Positions 1-8,518 of a DNA stretch of 64,000 bases are shown here, in pieces. How positions within the stretch are numbered: the first letter of the stretch is position 1; the number at the start of each line of letters is the position of its first letter. The stretch is from NCBI GenBank assembly GCA_963834855.1, contig CAWIDH010000021.1, positions 153,237 through 217,236 on the forward strand. Direction: 5' to 3'. The notes under the pieces were generated by a model. It saw nothing but the letters and a program-made list of their open reading frames with translations. It did not search any database and was not told where the DNA came from. Position numbers and translations under genes: made by a program. Source of the stretch: DATJKD01 sp963834855 (lineage in GTDB: Bacteria > Pseudomonadota > Gammaproteobacteria > Steroidobacterales > Steroidobacteraceae).

Positions 1-485
1 GCGTGGTCGAATCGGGTGACGAGGCGATCCGCGTGGTGCGCGGCACATTGCAGGGCATCAGGGAGGCGCGTGCCGGGCTCGAAGGGCTCGCCGCGCCGGT
101 GTTCTCTCAGGTCCGCGCCTCGATCGAGGCGCAGCTTGCGCGTCTCGTGCGGCCGGGCTGGGTGCGCACCACGCCGGACGCCTGGTTCCAGCGGTTGCCC
201 AAGTACGCGCAGGCGGCGGCGCGGCGCATCGAGCGGCTGCGCGTCGATCTCGCGCGCGATGCGCGGCTGGCGGCGCAGGTTGCGCCCTACGCGCAGGCGC
301 TCCTTGCGCTCGAGGCGGCGACACCGTCGGCGGCGGACGATCCGCGGCTCGAGGAGCTGCGCTGGGCCATCGAGGAGTTCCGGCTGTCGCTCTTCGCGCA
401 GGAGCTGCGCACGCTCGCGCCGATCTCGGCGAAGCGCCTCGATGAGAAGCTCGCCGCGGCGCGTCGCGCGCTCCGCGACGCATGA
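1..485 (+). CDS. hrpA: ATP-dependent helicase HrpA, C-terminal end (partial)
   Basis: The frame is open at the left edge and stops with TGA at 483-485, so only about 160 C-terminal residues are present. They match the DUF3418-type C-terminus of HrpA, a DEAH-box RNA helicase: a helical stretch with a W-FQRLPKYAQA segment, then LEELRWAIEEFRLSLFAQEL and the SAKRLDEKL tail that ends these proteins. The helicase core lies upstream of the window. It is convergent with the slipin gene, separated by an inverted-repeat island. The identification rests on recalled family sequence only. Confidence 0.8.
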   Translation, partial: VVESGDEAIRVVRGTLQGIREARAGLEGLAAPVFSQVRASIEAQLARLVRPGWVRTTPDAWFQRLPKYAQAAARRIERLRVDLARDARLAAQVAPYAQALLALEAATPSAADDPRLEELRWAIEEFRLSLFAQELRTLAPISAKRLDEKLAAARRALRDA

Positions 486-507
486 CTCGGGCTGTCGTGG
501 CTCCCGG

Positions 508-596
508 CGCTCGGCCACAGTGGCTCGCTGCTCGCCGGCGCTCGGCCACAGTGGCTCGCTGCTCGCCGGCGCTCGGCCCGGGTGCCTCGCTGGGCC
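508..596. repeat. Tandem 31-bp repeats, left array
   Basis: Two identical 31-bp units (508-538 and 539-569) are followed by a degenerate third copy. Each contains CGGCCACAGTGG and GCTCGCTGCTCGCCGG. The same unit recurs in reverse complement at 1036-1151, so the arrays form the outer ends of one large inverted repeat. There is no unique spacer between units, so this is not a CRISPR array. Confidence 0.85.
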
Positions 597-601
597 GCAA
601 C

Positions 602-786
602 CACGATCGAGGGTCGTTGCAGGGCTTAAGATGGGTGCCCCGCACGTCTTGTCGGCGCACGCCGCATCGGCAGCGGTATCGCGGAATCGTCGAGGAGTCA
701 TGACTACGGAGTGGTCCGCGACGTCTACCTGCGGCGGGTGAGACGTCGTTGCGGCCCACGAGACACCCGGTCCAAACGCCGGCTCG
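602..786. repeat. Left arm of long imperfect inverted repeat
   Basis: This arm pairs with 835-1016. Shared blocks, in order, are CACGATC, GGGTCGTTGCAGGGCT, TGCCCCGCAC, GTATCGCGGAATCGTCGAGG, GCGACGTC-ACCTG and CGCCGGCTCG. The 48 bp at 787-834 form the loop. With the flanking 31-bp arrays the structure fills almost the whole gap between two convergent genes (hrpA stop at 485, slipin stop at 1156). I recognise no coding gene in this 670-base stretch. Confidence 0.8.
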
Positions 787-834
787 CCGATGCCGCGGTG
801 GCCTCCGGGCGCGTCGATACCGCAGTTGCCATCA

Positions 835-1016
835 CGAGCCGGCGCGTGGACGCGGTGTATCCGAGCCGCGACGAGGCTTCCGTGTGCACAGGTGGACGTC
901 GCGGGCACTCTAAGCGAAGGCCGCCTCGACGATTCCGCGATACCAACGACCGTTCGGCGTGCTCCGACAGAATGTGCGGGGCAGCCATCTTCAGCCCTGC
1001 AACGACCCTGATCGTG
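835..1016. repeat. Right arm of long imperfect inverted repeat
   Basis: The reverse complement of this arm aligns with 602-786 over its whole length with scattered substitutions and small gaps. An open frame on the minus strand starting at 988 and one on the plus strand starting at 631 would give similar short peptides (M-A/G-APH-I/V-LS), but neither has a convincing ribosome binding site. Confidence 0.8.
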
Positions 1017-1035
1017 GTGAGCGGCTGCGGATACA

Positions 1036-1151
1036 CCGCGGCCGGGCGTCGGCGAGCAGCGAGCCACCGCGGCCGGGCGGCGGCGAGCAGCGAGCCACTG
1101 TGGCGGAGCACCGGCGAGCAGCAGCCACCGCCGCCGAGCGTCGGCGAGCAG
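1036..1151. repeat. Tandem 30-31-bp repeats, right array
   Basis: Four units start at 1036, 1067, 1098 and 1128 (the last truncated). They are the reverse complement of the left array units (core GGCGAGCAGCGAGCCA). The last unit stops 5 bp before the slipin stop codon. Confidence 0.8.
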
Positions 1152-1155
1152 GCCC

Positions 1156-1902
1156 CTACTTGTCCAGGAACGGGCGGACCAGGTCGATCGGCAGCGGGAA
1201 CACGATCGTCGTGGTTTTCTCGCTCGAGATGTCCGCAAGCGTCTGAAGGTAGCGAAGCTGCAGCGCCTTGGGCTCGGTTCCGAGCATGGCGGCGGCCTCG
1301 ACCAGCTGTGCGGCGGCCTGCTTCTCGCCTTCCGCATGGATGATCTTCGCGCGCCGCGTGCGCTCGGCCTCGGCCTGCTTGGCCATCGCGCGGATCATGT
1401 TCTCGTTCAGGTCGACGTGCTTGATCTCGACGTTGGCGACCTTGATGCCCCAGGCGTCGGTCGCGTGGTCGAGGATGCGCTGGATGTCGACGTTCAGCTT
1501 GTCGCGCTGCGACAGCATGGTGTCGAGCTCGTGCTGGCCCAGGACCGAGCGCAGCGTCGTCTGTGCGAGCTGGCTCGTCGCCTCGAATGGGTTCGCCACC
1601 TGGATGATCGCCTTGGCCGGATCGACGATGCGGAAGTAGACGACGGCGTTCACTTTGACCGAGACGTTGTCGCGCGAGATCACGTCCTGGGTCGGGACGT
1701 CGAGCACGATTGTCCGCAGGTCTACCTTGACCATCTTCTGGATCAACGGGATCAGGATGATCAGGCCCGGGCCCTTGACGCCCGTGAAGCGGCCGAACGT
1801 GAAGATCACGCCGCGCTCGTACTCGTTCAGGACCTTGAATATCTGCGTCAGCAGCACGACGAGGACGACAGCGAGAAAAGCCAGCGTTGCGAAACTGAAC
1901 AT
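1156..1902 (-). CDS. Slipin/stomatin-family membrane protein (SPFH domain)
   Basis: A 248-residue protein starting at MFSFATL (ATG 1902), with AAGGTG 7 nt upstream. An N-terminal hydrophobic hairpin (residues about 2-20) is followed by the SPFH/prohibitin domain (ERGVIFTFGRFTGVKGPGL) and a C-terminal coiled segment rich in Ala/Glu (AKQAEAERTRRAKIIHAEGE), typical of slipin-2. It lies 13 nt downstream of nfeD. The nfeD-slipin operon is a standard pairing in which the NfeD protease cleaves the slipin C-terminus; the role is probably membrane microdomain or stress related. A longer frame (to 1956) overlaps nfeD and is not needed. Confidence 0.9.
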   Translation of the reverse strand: MFSFATLAFLAVVLVVLLTQIFKVLNEYERGVIFTFGRFTGVKGPGLIILIPLIQKMVKVDLRTIVLDVPTQDVISRDNVSVKVNAVVYFRIVDPAKAIIQVANPFEATSQLAQTTLRSVLGQHELDTMLSQRDKLNVDIQRILDHATDAWGIKVANVEIKHVDLNENMIRAMAKQAEAERTRRAKIIHAEGEKQAAAQLVEAAAMLGTEPKALQLRYLQTLADISSEKTTTIVFPLPIDLVRPFLDK

Positions 1903-1915
1903 GTGGTTCACCTTG

Positions 1916-3334
1916 TCACTCGGAATCCGGTTCGACTTCGAGCGTGAGCCCGTCACGCCTTACGATGCGCAGCCGCTGGCCCTCGCGCACCGGCGCGCGG
2001 CTGGTCGCGTTCCAGAGCTCGCCGTGCACGCGCACGAGTCCGCGGCCTTCGAAGGATTCCACGGCCTCGGCACGTTCGGCGAGCAGGCCCTCGGAACCCG
2101 CGACGACGGGACGGCGGCGGGCGCGCACGGCGAACGACACGATGGCGAGCAGCAGGAGCGAGCCCACGAGCGCCATCGCGCCCACGAGCTGCCAGGCGAT
2201 GCCGAAGCCCGGAACGTCATCGTCGAGCAGCATCACCGACCCGATCACGAACGCGATGATGCCGCCGAGGCCGAGGGCGCCGAACGAGGGGGCGAAGCTC
2301 TCGGCGACGATCAGCAGCACCCCGAGCGCGATCAGCGCGAGCCCCGCATAGTTGACGGACAGGACCTGGAAGGCGAAGAGCGCGAGCAGGAGGCTGATCG
2401 CGCCGACCACGCCGGGCAGCACCGAGCCCGGGTTGTATCCCTCGAGCAGCAACCCGTAGATGCCGATCAGCATCAGCAGGTAGGCGACGTTCGGGTTCGT
2501 GATAAGCGACAGGAGCCGCGTCCGCCAGTCCTGCTCGATCGTGCGCAGCAGCAGTCCATCGGTCTCAATCGTGACCTCGCGCGTCTGCAGGCGGGCGGTC
2601 CGCCCGTCCACGGCCTCGATCAGCGCGGGCAGGTCGTCGGCCATCAGGTCGATCACGCCCGACTTGAGCGCTTCGCTCGCCGAGAGGCTGGCGCCTTCGC
2701 GCACGGCAGTTTCCGCCCAGTCGGCGTTGCGGCCGCGGAGCTCCGCGAGGCTGCGGATGTAGGCGACGGCGTCGTTGACGGCCTTGCGCTCGAGCGCGCC
2801 GTCCGGCATCTGCGGCGCCGCATCCTTGCCCTTGTCTTTGTCCTTGTCGCCGTCGCCGTTCTTCGCGTCCTCGTCACCGGCCGGTTTCGGACGATCGGGG
2901 CCGCCCGGCGGTGCGCCGATCTGCACCGGTGTGGCGGCGCCGAGGTTCGTCGCGGGCGCCATCGCCGCGACGTGGCTCGCGTACATGAGATAGGTGCCGG
3001 CACTCGCGGCACGGGCGCCGCTCGGCGACACGTACATCACGACCGGCACGTTGGAGGCCAGGATGGCCTGGATCATGTCGCGCATCGCCGTATCGAGACC
3101 GCCAGGCGTGTCGAGCGTGACGACGATGAGCCGTGCGCCGGCCTCGTTCGCGTCCTCGATCGCCCGCACGAAGTAGTCGCTGATGCCCGGGCCGATCGGG
3201 TCAGCGATGTTGACGAGCACGGCATCGGAGGTCCGCTCGCGGGCGGGCGGCGGGGCATCGGCCGCCCATGCCATCACCGTCACTGCGAGCAGCGCCGCGA
3301 TCGACCAGCGACCGGGATGCGGCAAAGCGGCCAT
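1916..3334 (-). CDS. nfeD: NfeD1b-type membrane serine protease
   Basis: A 472-residue protein with a signal peptide (residues 1-25), then a ClpP-class serine protease domain with the PGG oxyanion segment (77-79), nucleophile Ser111 in ASAGTY and the expected Lys184 in LERKAVND. An Asp/Lys-rich low-complexity insert (about 155-172) lies between them. Four to five membrane helices (about 275-400) and a C-terminal OB-fold NfeD domain (about 410-472) follow. It probably cleaves the C-terminal hydrophobic tail of the downstream slipin. The start at 3334 has no Shine-Dalgarno but has TATCAT 7 nt upstream. Confidence 0.92.
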   Translation of the reverse strand: MAALPHPGRWSIAALLAVTVMAWAADAPPPARERTSDAVLVNIADPIGPGISDYFVRAIEDANEAGARLIVVTLDTPGGLDTAMRDMIQAILASNVPVVMYVSPSGARAASAGTYLMYASHVAAMAPATNLGAATPVQIGAPPGGPDRPKPAGDEDAKNGDGDKDKDKGKDAAPQMPDGALERKAVNDAVAYIRSLAELRGRNADWAETAVREGASLSASEALKSGVIDLMADDLPALIEAVDGRTARLQTREVTIETDGLLLRTIEQDWRTRLLSLITNPNVAYLLMLIGIYGLLLEGYNPGSVLPGVVGAISLLLALFAFQVLSVNYAGLALIALGVLLIVAESFAPSFGALGLGGIIAFVIGSVMLLDDDVPGFGIAWQLVGAMALVGSLLLLAIVSFAVRARRRPVVAGSEGLLAERAEAVESFEGRGLVRVHGELWNATSRAPVREGQRLRIVRRDGLTLEVEPDSE

Positions 3335-3341
3335 GCCCGGG

Positions 3342-3347
3342 ATGATA
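3342..3347 (-). promoter_or_regulatory. Possible -10 box of nfeD (leaderless start)
   Basis: On the minus strand TATCAT is followed by 7 nt and the nfeD ATG. This spacing would place the transcript start on or next to the initiation codon. Confidence 0.4.
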
Positions 3348-3409
3348 GCAGCGGCCCGCCTGCCCGGCGCCGTATACTGCGGCGCGCCGCACCGACGGGA
3401 AGGCCGGAC

Positions 3410-4354
3410 GTGGACAAGAAGAGCACATGCAGGATCCTGGCCGCGACCGTTGCGCTGGCGGCGGGTTCAGCGATCGCGCAGCAGAACGCCGCGCCACCCG
3501 ATGGTGCCGGGATCTCGACCCTGCGCGTGCGTCCCGGGCTTTCCGTGCTCGCAGGCGCCGGCGGGAACATCGCCGTCTGGCACGGCGCGGACGGCATCGT
3601 GGTCGTCGACGACAGCCTCGCGCCGCTGGCGCCGAAGGTCGTCGAAGCCATCGCGCGCGTTGCCGAGGGACCGGTCAGGTTCGTGATCAACACGCACTGG
3701 CACCCGGATCACACCGGCGGCAACGAGGTCCTCGGCAAGGCGGGCGGGATCATCATCGCGCACGACAAGGTGCGCACGCGGATGACCGAGGAGCAGTTCG
3801 TCGAGGTCGCGGACATGCGGGTGCCGGCCGCACCGCTCGCCGCGCTGCCCATCGTGACTTTCGACGACTCGGTGACGCTGTACCTGAACGGCGACCGGCT
3901 GCACGTCGTGCACGTCATCGACGCCCACACCGACAGTGACGCCGTGCTCTGGTGGCAGGCCGCGAACGTCGTGCACACCGGGGATGTCTACGTGAGCCAT
4001 GCCTATCCGCTCATCGACCAGGGCAGCGGCGGGACGCTTGCAGGGCTCGTGACCGCTGTCGAGGCCGTACTCGCACGCGCCAACGACGCGACCATCGTCA
4101 TTCCCGGGCACGGCCCGGTGTCGAACCGGCGCGAGCTCGCCGAATACCGCGACATGCTGGTGACGGTCGGGCGGCGCGTCCGCGAGGCCGTGGAGCAGGG
4201 CAGGAGCCTCGAGGAAGTGATCGCCTCGCGGCCCACGGCCGAATACGACGCGCGCTACGGGCAGGGCTTCATGAAGCCTGCGATGTTCGTAGGCGTCCTC
4301 TATCGCGACCTGGCGAGCCCCACGCCGGGGCTCAGGCCTTCAGGTCGAAATTGA
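3410..4354 (+). CDS. Secreted metallo-beta-lactamase-fold hydrolase
   Basis: GTG start at 3410 with GGGAAGG about 7 nt upstream; a signal peptide ends near AIAQQ (residues 20-25). The 314-residue protein carries the zinc ligands of the fold: H96-x-H98-x-D100-H101 in NTHWHPDHTGG, H173, D192 in HTGD and H234 in PGHGP. The sequence is of the periplasmic SoxH/quinoprotein-relay-like branch rather than a true beta-lactamase. The substrate cannot be read from sequence. It is divergent from nfeD, and its 3' end overlaps the convergent aldehyde dehydrogenase by 23 bp. Confidence 0.85.
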   Translation: MDKKSTCRILAATVALAAGSAIAQQNAAPPDGAGISTLRVRPGLSVLAGAGGNIAVWHGADGIVVVDDSLAPLAPKVVEAIARVAEGPVRFVINTHWHPDHTGGNEVLGKAGGIIIAHDKVRTRMTEEQFVEVADMRVPAAPLAALPIVTFDDSVTLYLNGDRLHVVHVIDAHTDSDAVLWWQAANVVHTGDVYVSHAYPLIDQGSGGTLAGLVTAVEAVLARANDATIVIPGHGPVSNRRELAEYRDMLVTVGRRVREAVEQGRSLEEVIASRPTAEYDARYGQGFMKPAMFVGVLYRDLASPTPGLRPSGRN

Positions 4355-5858
4355 TGCCCTGCGCGAGCGGCAGCTCGCGGCTCCAGTTGACCGTGCAGGT
4401 CTGGCGTCGCATGTAGGCCTTCCAGGCGTCGGAGCCGGATTCGCGCCCGCCGCCCGTGTCCTTCTCGCCGCCGAAGGCGCCGCCGATCTCGGCGCCCGAG
4501 GTACCGATGTTGACGTTGGCGATGCCGCAGTCCGACCCGGCGACGGACAGGAACCGCTCCGCGGCCTGCAGCCGATCGGTGAAGATGGCGGAGGACAACC
4601 CGTGCGCCACCGAGTTGTGCATGCGGATCGCGGAGTCGAGGTCCGAGAACCGGATCAGGTAGAGGATCGGCCCGAAGGTCTCGGTGCGCACGATCTCGGC
4701 ATCGTGATCGGCGACGACGATCGCGGGCTCGACGTAGAAACCCGGGCGATCGAGCCGCTTGCCGCCGGTGACCAGCCGTCCGCCGCTCGCGATCGCGGCC
4801 TTGAGTGCCGCCTCGTAGCGCTGCACCGCCGCCGCGTCGATCAGGGGCCCCATCAGCGTGCCCGCGGCGAGCGGATCGCCGATCCGCACCTGCGCGTAGG
4901 CATCGCGCAGGCGGCGCTCGAGCTCTGCGAAGCGCGCCTCGTGCACGAACACGCGGCGCGTGCTGGTGCAGCGCTGCCCCGCGGTGCCGACCGCACCGAA
5001 CACGATGGACGACACGGCCAGGTCGAGATTCGCGTGCTCGTCGACGATGATCGCGTTGTTGCCGCCCAGCTCGAGCAGGCACTTGCCGAGGCGCGCCGCT
5101 ACGCGCTTGCCGACCTCGCGACCCACTGCGGTGGAACCGGTGAACGAGACGAGGTCGACCCGGCGGTCCTCGACGAACCGTGTCGCGAGCTCGGTGCCGC
5201 CGTCTACGAACATCTGGAAGATGCCCGGCAGGCCGTGCTGCTCGAGCACGCGGTTGCAGAGCTTCTGTACCGCCACCGCGCAGAGCGCGGTCTTGGGCGA
5301 AGGCTTCCACACGCTCACGTTGCCGCAGATGGCCGCGAGGAACGAATTCCATGCCCAGACGGCCACGGGGAAATTGAAGGCGCTGATGATTCCGACCACG
5401 CCCAGCGGGTGCCACTGCTCGAACATGCGGTGCTCCGGCCGCTCCGAATGCATGGACAGGCCGTAGAGCATGCGCGACTGCCCGACAGCGAAGTCGGCGA
5501 TGTCGATCATCTCCTGCACTTCGCCGTCGCCCTCGGGCTTGATCTTGCCCATCTCGAGCGAGACGAGGCTGCCGAGGTCGGACTTGTGGCGGCGCAGTTC
5601 GTCCGCGACCAGGCGCACGGCCTCGCCGCGCTTGGGCGCGGGCACGAGTCGCCATTGCGCCGCGACTTCCCGGGCCGAGGCGATCACGCGCTCGTACTGC
5701 GCGGGCGTCGCGGCGCGCACGCTCGCGATGACCTGGCCGGTGGCCGGATTCACGGAATCGATGCGCCCACCGGCCTCATCGCGGAGCCACCCGGCGCCGG
5801 CCGCCCAGGCACCCGGGTTGTCCGCTTCGAGGCCGAGGCTCGCCAGGGTCCTGTCCAT
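4332..5858 (-). CDS. amaB: Aldehyde dehydrogenase, ALDH7/AmaB-like (2-aminoadipate-semialdehyde dehydrogenase)
   Basis: A 508-residue ALDH. Catalytic Cys297 is in TAGQRCTSTRR and general base Glu263 in LLELGGNN; cofactor segments FNFPVAVWAW and SFTGSTAVGREV are present, as is the C-terminal GGEKDTGGGRESGSDAW characteristic of the ALDH7 (antiquitin/AmaB) subfamily. It probably oxidises alpha-aminoadipate semialdehyde to aminoadipate, taking the product of the saccharopine dehydrogenase encoded immediately upstream. Its ATG overlaps that gene's TGA by one base, so the two are translationally coupled. Confidence 0.88.
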   Translation of the reverse strand: MDRTLASLGLEADNPGAWAAGAGWLRDEAGGRIDSVNPATGQVIASVRAATPAQYERVIASAREVAAQWRLVPAPKRGEAVRLVADELRRHKSDLGSLVSLEMGKIKPEGDGEVQEMIDIADFAVGQSRMLYGLSMHSERPEHRMFEQWHPLGVVGIISAFNFPVAVWAWNSFLAAICGNVSVWKPSPKTALCAVAVQKLCNRVLEQHGLPGIFQMFVDGGTELATRFVEDRRVDLVSFTGSTAVGREVGKRVAARLGKCLLELGGNNAIIVDEHANLDLAVSSIVFGAVGTAGQRCTSTRRVFVHEARFAELERRLRDAYAQVRIGDPLAAGTLMGPLIDAAAVQRYEAALKAAIASGGRLVTGGKRLDRPGFYVEPAIVVADHDAEIVRTETFGPILYLIRFSDLDSAIRMHNSVAHGLSSAIFTDRLQAAERFLSVAGSDCGIANVNIGTSGAEIGGAFGGEKDTGGGRESGSDAWKAYMRRQTCTVNWSRELPLAQGINFDLKA

Positions 5859-7027
5859 CAGCGCGCTCCTGCCTGCAGGCGCTGGTGCCCGGTCTGCCCG
5901 GCGGCGATCACCCGGGCCGAGATGTCCTTGGAACCGCCGGTGGCGTAGTGCCGGCCGAAGCGATTGGCCAGGACGTCGGTCAGCGCGAAATCCTCCTGTC
6001 GCACGAAGCCCCGGAAGCGGCCGGGCTCGGCCAGCACGAGGTCGACGACGGCCGTGACACCCGCCGCCGTGGTTACCTGGATCGCGGACCAGAGCCGTCC
6101 GGCGATCATCTGCGGGTAGATCTTGCTCACATACGTCTCCTCGCGCAGATGGCCGTCCTGCCGGCCGGCGACAGCGACGTAGACGATAACGACGTCCTGC
6201 AGCGTCTGCGGAACGGCGTTCTCGAGCACGCGCTTCAACGTCGCGCGATCGTGGTTCAGCTTGAGGTCGTTCATCAGCAGCCGCATCTGCGCGCAGTGGC
6301 CGGGATAGCGGATGGTCTTGTAGTCCATCGACTGCGCGCGCTGCCCGTGAGTCTCGCCCAGCGAGCCTAAGCCCCCCGAGGTGTTGAACGCCTCGTACTG
6401 CTTGCCGTCGATCGCGATCTCCTCGAGGCCCTCGAGCGGCGCGAGCTCCGTGCGCCGTCCGTCGACGATCGCCTCGCAGGGATTGCCGTACTCGTTGATG
6501 AGGCCTTCCGTGGACCAGGTGAGCGAGTACTTGAGGACGTTGTTCGGGTTCTGCGGCAGCGCTCCGACGCGCAGCTTCACGCTGCGCAGCTCCTCGAAGT
6601 GCGCGATGAGCGCGTTGGCGGCGATGCTGATGAAGCCGGGCGCGAGGCCGCACTGTGGCACGAAGGCCTGCGGCGCGCCCTCCGCGAGCTGGCGCACGGC
6701 GCGGGTGACCTCGACGTCCTCGGTGAGGTCGAAGTAGTGCGCCCCGGCGTCACGGGCGGCTTCTGCGACGCCGACGTTGCAGTAGTAGGGGAGGCTCGAG
6801 ATGACGGCCTCCACCGGCTGGCGGCGCAGGTGCGCCGCGAGCGCGGCACCACTGCGCGCATCGAGCGCGTATGCATGCGTGTTGGGGAAGCCGTGGGCAT
6901 CAATGACGGAACGGGCGACCTCGCCGTTGACGTCGGCGAGGTGCACCTCGTAGTCGCCCGACTCGGCAAGCAGGCCCGTGATCAGCGAGCCAATCTTGCC
7001 CGCGCCGAGGATGAGAACCTTGTGCAT
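5858..7027 (-). CDS. Saccharopine dehydrogenase-like oxidoreductase
   Basis: A 389-residue protein. The N-terminal Rossmann fold has GAGKIG at residues 8-13, and the body matches the saccharopine dehydrogenase C-terminal/catalytic family (SSLPYYCNVGVAEAA, FVPQCGLAPGF, TSGGLGSLGETHGQRAQSMDYKT in pieces). ATG at 7027 has GGAG about 9 nt upstream. Next to an ALDH7 homologue it probably converts saccharopine to alpha-aminoadipate semialdehyde and glutamate in lysine degradation. No lysine-ketoglutarate reductase domain is fused or adjacent, so the first step must be encoded elsewhere, or the enzyme acts on a related substrate. Confidence 0.85.
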   Translation of the reverse strand: MHKVLILGAGKIGSLITGLLAESGDYEVHLADVNGEVARSVIDAHGFPNTHAYALDARSGAALAAHLRRQPVEAVISSLPYYCNVGVAEAARDAGAHYFDLTEDVEVTRAVRQLAEGAPQAFVPQCGLAPGFISIAANALIAHFEELRSVKLRVGALPQNPNNVLKYSLTWSTEGLINEYGNPCEAIVDGRRTELAPLEGLEEIAIDGKQYEAFNTSGGLGSLGETHGQRAQSMDYKTIRYPGHCAQMRLLMNDLKLNHDRATLKRVLENAVPQTLQDVVIVYVAVAGRQDGHLREETYVSKIYPQMIAGRLWSAIQVTTAAGVTAVVDLVLAEPGRFRGFVRQEDFALTDVLANRFGRHYATGGSKDISARVIAAGQTGHQRLQAGAR

Positions 7028-7050
7028 GAAAAGACTCCTGGAGACGGTTC

Positions 7051-7090
7051 GGGGCGGCAGGCCCGGAGGCTTGATCCGGGGGCGCCGCCC
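7051..7090. repeat. GC-rich inverted repeat in the leader of the saccharopine dehydrogenase gene
   Basis: GGGGCGGC at 7051 pairs with GCCGCCC at 7084-7090, with an inner CCCGG/CCGGG pair. On the minus strand it lies in the 5' region of the saccharopine dehydrogenase transcript. It could be a leader structure or a terminator. It resembles no riboswitch that I know. Confidence 0.35.
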
Positions 7091-7149
7091 GAGGAGGGGC
7101 GCGATTCTACGTTACTTTGCGGTTCCTTTTGCACTGCAGCGATCCGGGG

Positions 7150-7155
7150 TAGCAT
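7150..7155 (+). promoter_or_regulatory. Possible -10 box of the DAHP synthase gene (leaderless start)
   Basis: TAGCAT lies 6 nt before the ATG at 7162, with a TTTGCA/TTGCAC -35-like hexamer 15-16 nt further upstream. No Shine-Dalgarno is visible. Confidence 0.4.
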
Positions 7156-7161
7156 CGAGCG

Positions 7162-8518
7162 ATGACTGCGCGCCCGCCCGTAGAGGATTGGTCCCCGACG
7201 AGTTGGACCCGGCAGCCGGCTGAACAGCAACCGGTATACCGCGACCCGCACGCGTTCGGGCGCGCCGTGTCGGACTTGAGCAGGCTGCCGCCGATCGTCG
7301 TTTCCTGGGAGGTCGAGTCGCTCAAGCAGCAGATCGCAGACGCGCAAGAGGGCCGTCGCTTCCTGCTGCAGGGCGGCGACTGCGCCGAATCGTTCGCCGA
7401 ATGCGAATCCGGCCAGATCGCCCGCAAGCTCAAGATCCTGCTGCAGATGAGCCTGATCCTGCTGCACGGGCTCAAGCAACCGGTGATCCGGGTCGGGCGC
7501 TTCGCCGGCCAGTACGCCAAGCCGCGCTCGGCCGACACCGAGACCCGGGACGGCGTGACCTTGCCGAGCTATCGCGGCGATCTCGTCAATCGCCCGGGCT
7601 TTACGCGCCGAGGAACGCGAACCGGACCCGGAGCTGCTGCTGCGCGGGTACGAGCGGGCGGCGCTGACGCTCAACTTCGTCCGCGCACTGGTCGATGGCG
7701 GCTTCGCGGACCTCCATCACCCCGAGTACTGGGACCTGGGATTCCTGCACCACTCGCCCTGGCGTGAGCAGTACCAGCGCATCGTCGATTCGATCTCGGA
7801 TTCGCTCGATTTCTTCGAGGCCATGAGCGGCAGCCAGGTGCACGAGGCGAGCCGGGCGCCGTTCTATGCCAGCCACGAGGCGTTGCACCTGTCATACGAA
7901 CAGGCGCAGACGCGTTACCTCGAGCGCCGGCAGCGCTGGTACAACCTGGCGACGCATCTGCCCTGGATCGGCATGCGCACCGCCAGCCTGTCAGGCGCGC
8001 ACGTCGAGTACTGCCGCGGCATCGCGAATCCGCTCGGCATCAAGGTCGGCCCCGACATGACGGCCGATTGGCTGCAGGGCCTGTGCCGGGTGCTGAATCC
8101 GCAGAGCGAGCCGGGCCGGCTGGTGCTGATCCATCGCCTGGGCGCGGCGCGCATCGGCGAGCTGCTGCCGCCGCTGGTCGAGGCCGTGGCCGCGACGGGC
8201 AGTCCGGTGCTATGGGTGTGCGACCCAATGCACGGCAACACCGAAACCATCGCCGGCGGCATCAAGACGCGGCGCTTCGACAACATCGTGGCAGAGCTCG
8301 AGACGGCCTTCCGCGTGCACCGGGACCTGGGCAGCCGGCTCGGCGGCGTGCATTTCGAGTTGACCGGCGAGGACGTCACCGAGTGCATCGGCGGAGCGCG
8401 CGGCCTCGAGGAGCGCGACCTGTCGCGCGCGTACCGCTCGCAGGTCGACCCGCGGCTCAACTATGAGCAGGCCCTCGAGCTCGCGATGCGGATTGCGGCC
8501 CACGCACGCGGCGCCTGA
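7162..8518 (+). pseudogene. Class II DAHP synthase, frameshifted
   Basis: Catalyses phosphoenolpyruvate + erythrose 4-phosphate to DAHP, the first shikimate step. The N-terminal part (7162 to about 7605) contains FLLQGGDCAESF, RVGRFAGQYAKPRS and DGVTLPSYRGD. It then shifts by one base: an apparent extra C near 7606 turns expected GFTAEEREPDP into nonsense. The rest of the family sequence (ALTLNFVRALVDGGFADLHHPEYWDL, HVEYCRGIANPLGIKVGP, CDPMHGNT, HFELTGEDVTECIGG) continues perfectly in the next frame to 8518. The total length is 451 codons plus one base, the normal size for the plant-like class II enzyme. Intact conservation downstream favours sequencing error. The 3' end overlaps rluE by 62 bp. 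Confidence 0.88.

Noticed and set aside
631..988. Short peptides M-G/A-APH-V/I-LS read from both inverted arms as a conserved gene
   Set aside because: Similarity follows from the repeat at nucleotide level; no clear ribosome binding site and no family resemblance.
508..1151. Possible CRISPR array from repeated 31-bp units
   Set aside because: Units are contiguous with no unique spacers, and the two groups are in inverted orientation.
1655..3409. Long plus-strand frame antisense to slipin and nfeD
   Set aside because: High-GC shadow of two well-conserved genes; only the part after GTG 3410 is real.
7162..8518. Programmed frameshifting in DAHP synthase, MCC alpha, EptA and others
   Set aside because: No shared slippery motif or downstream structure, and too many unrelated genes are affected.
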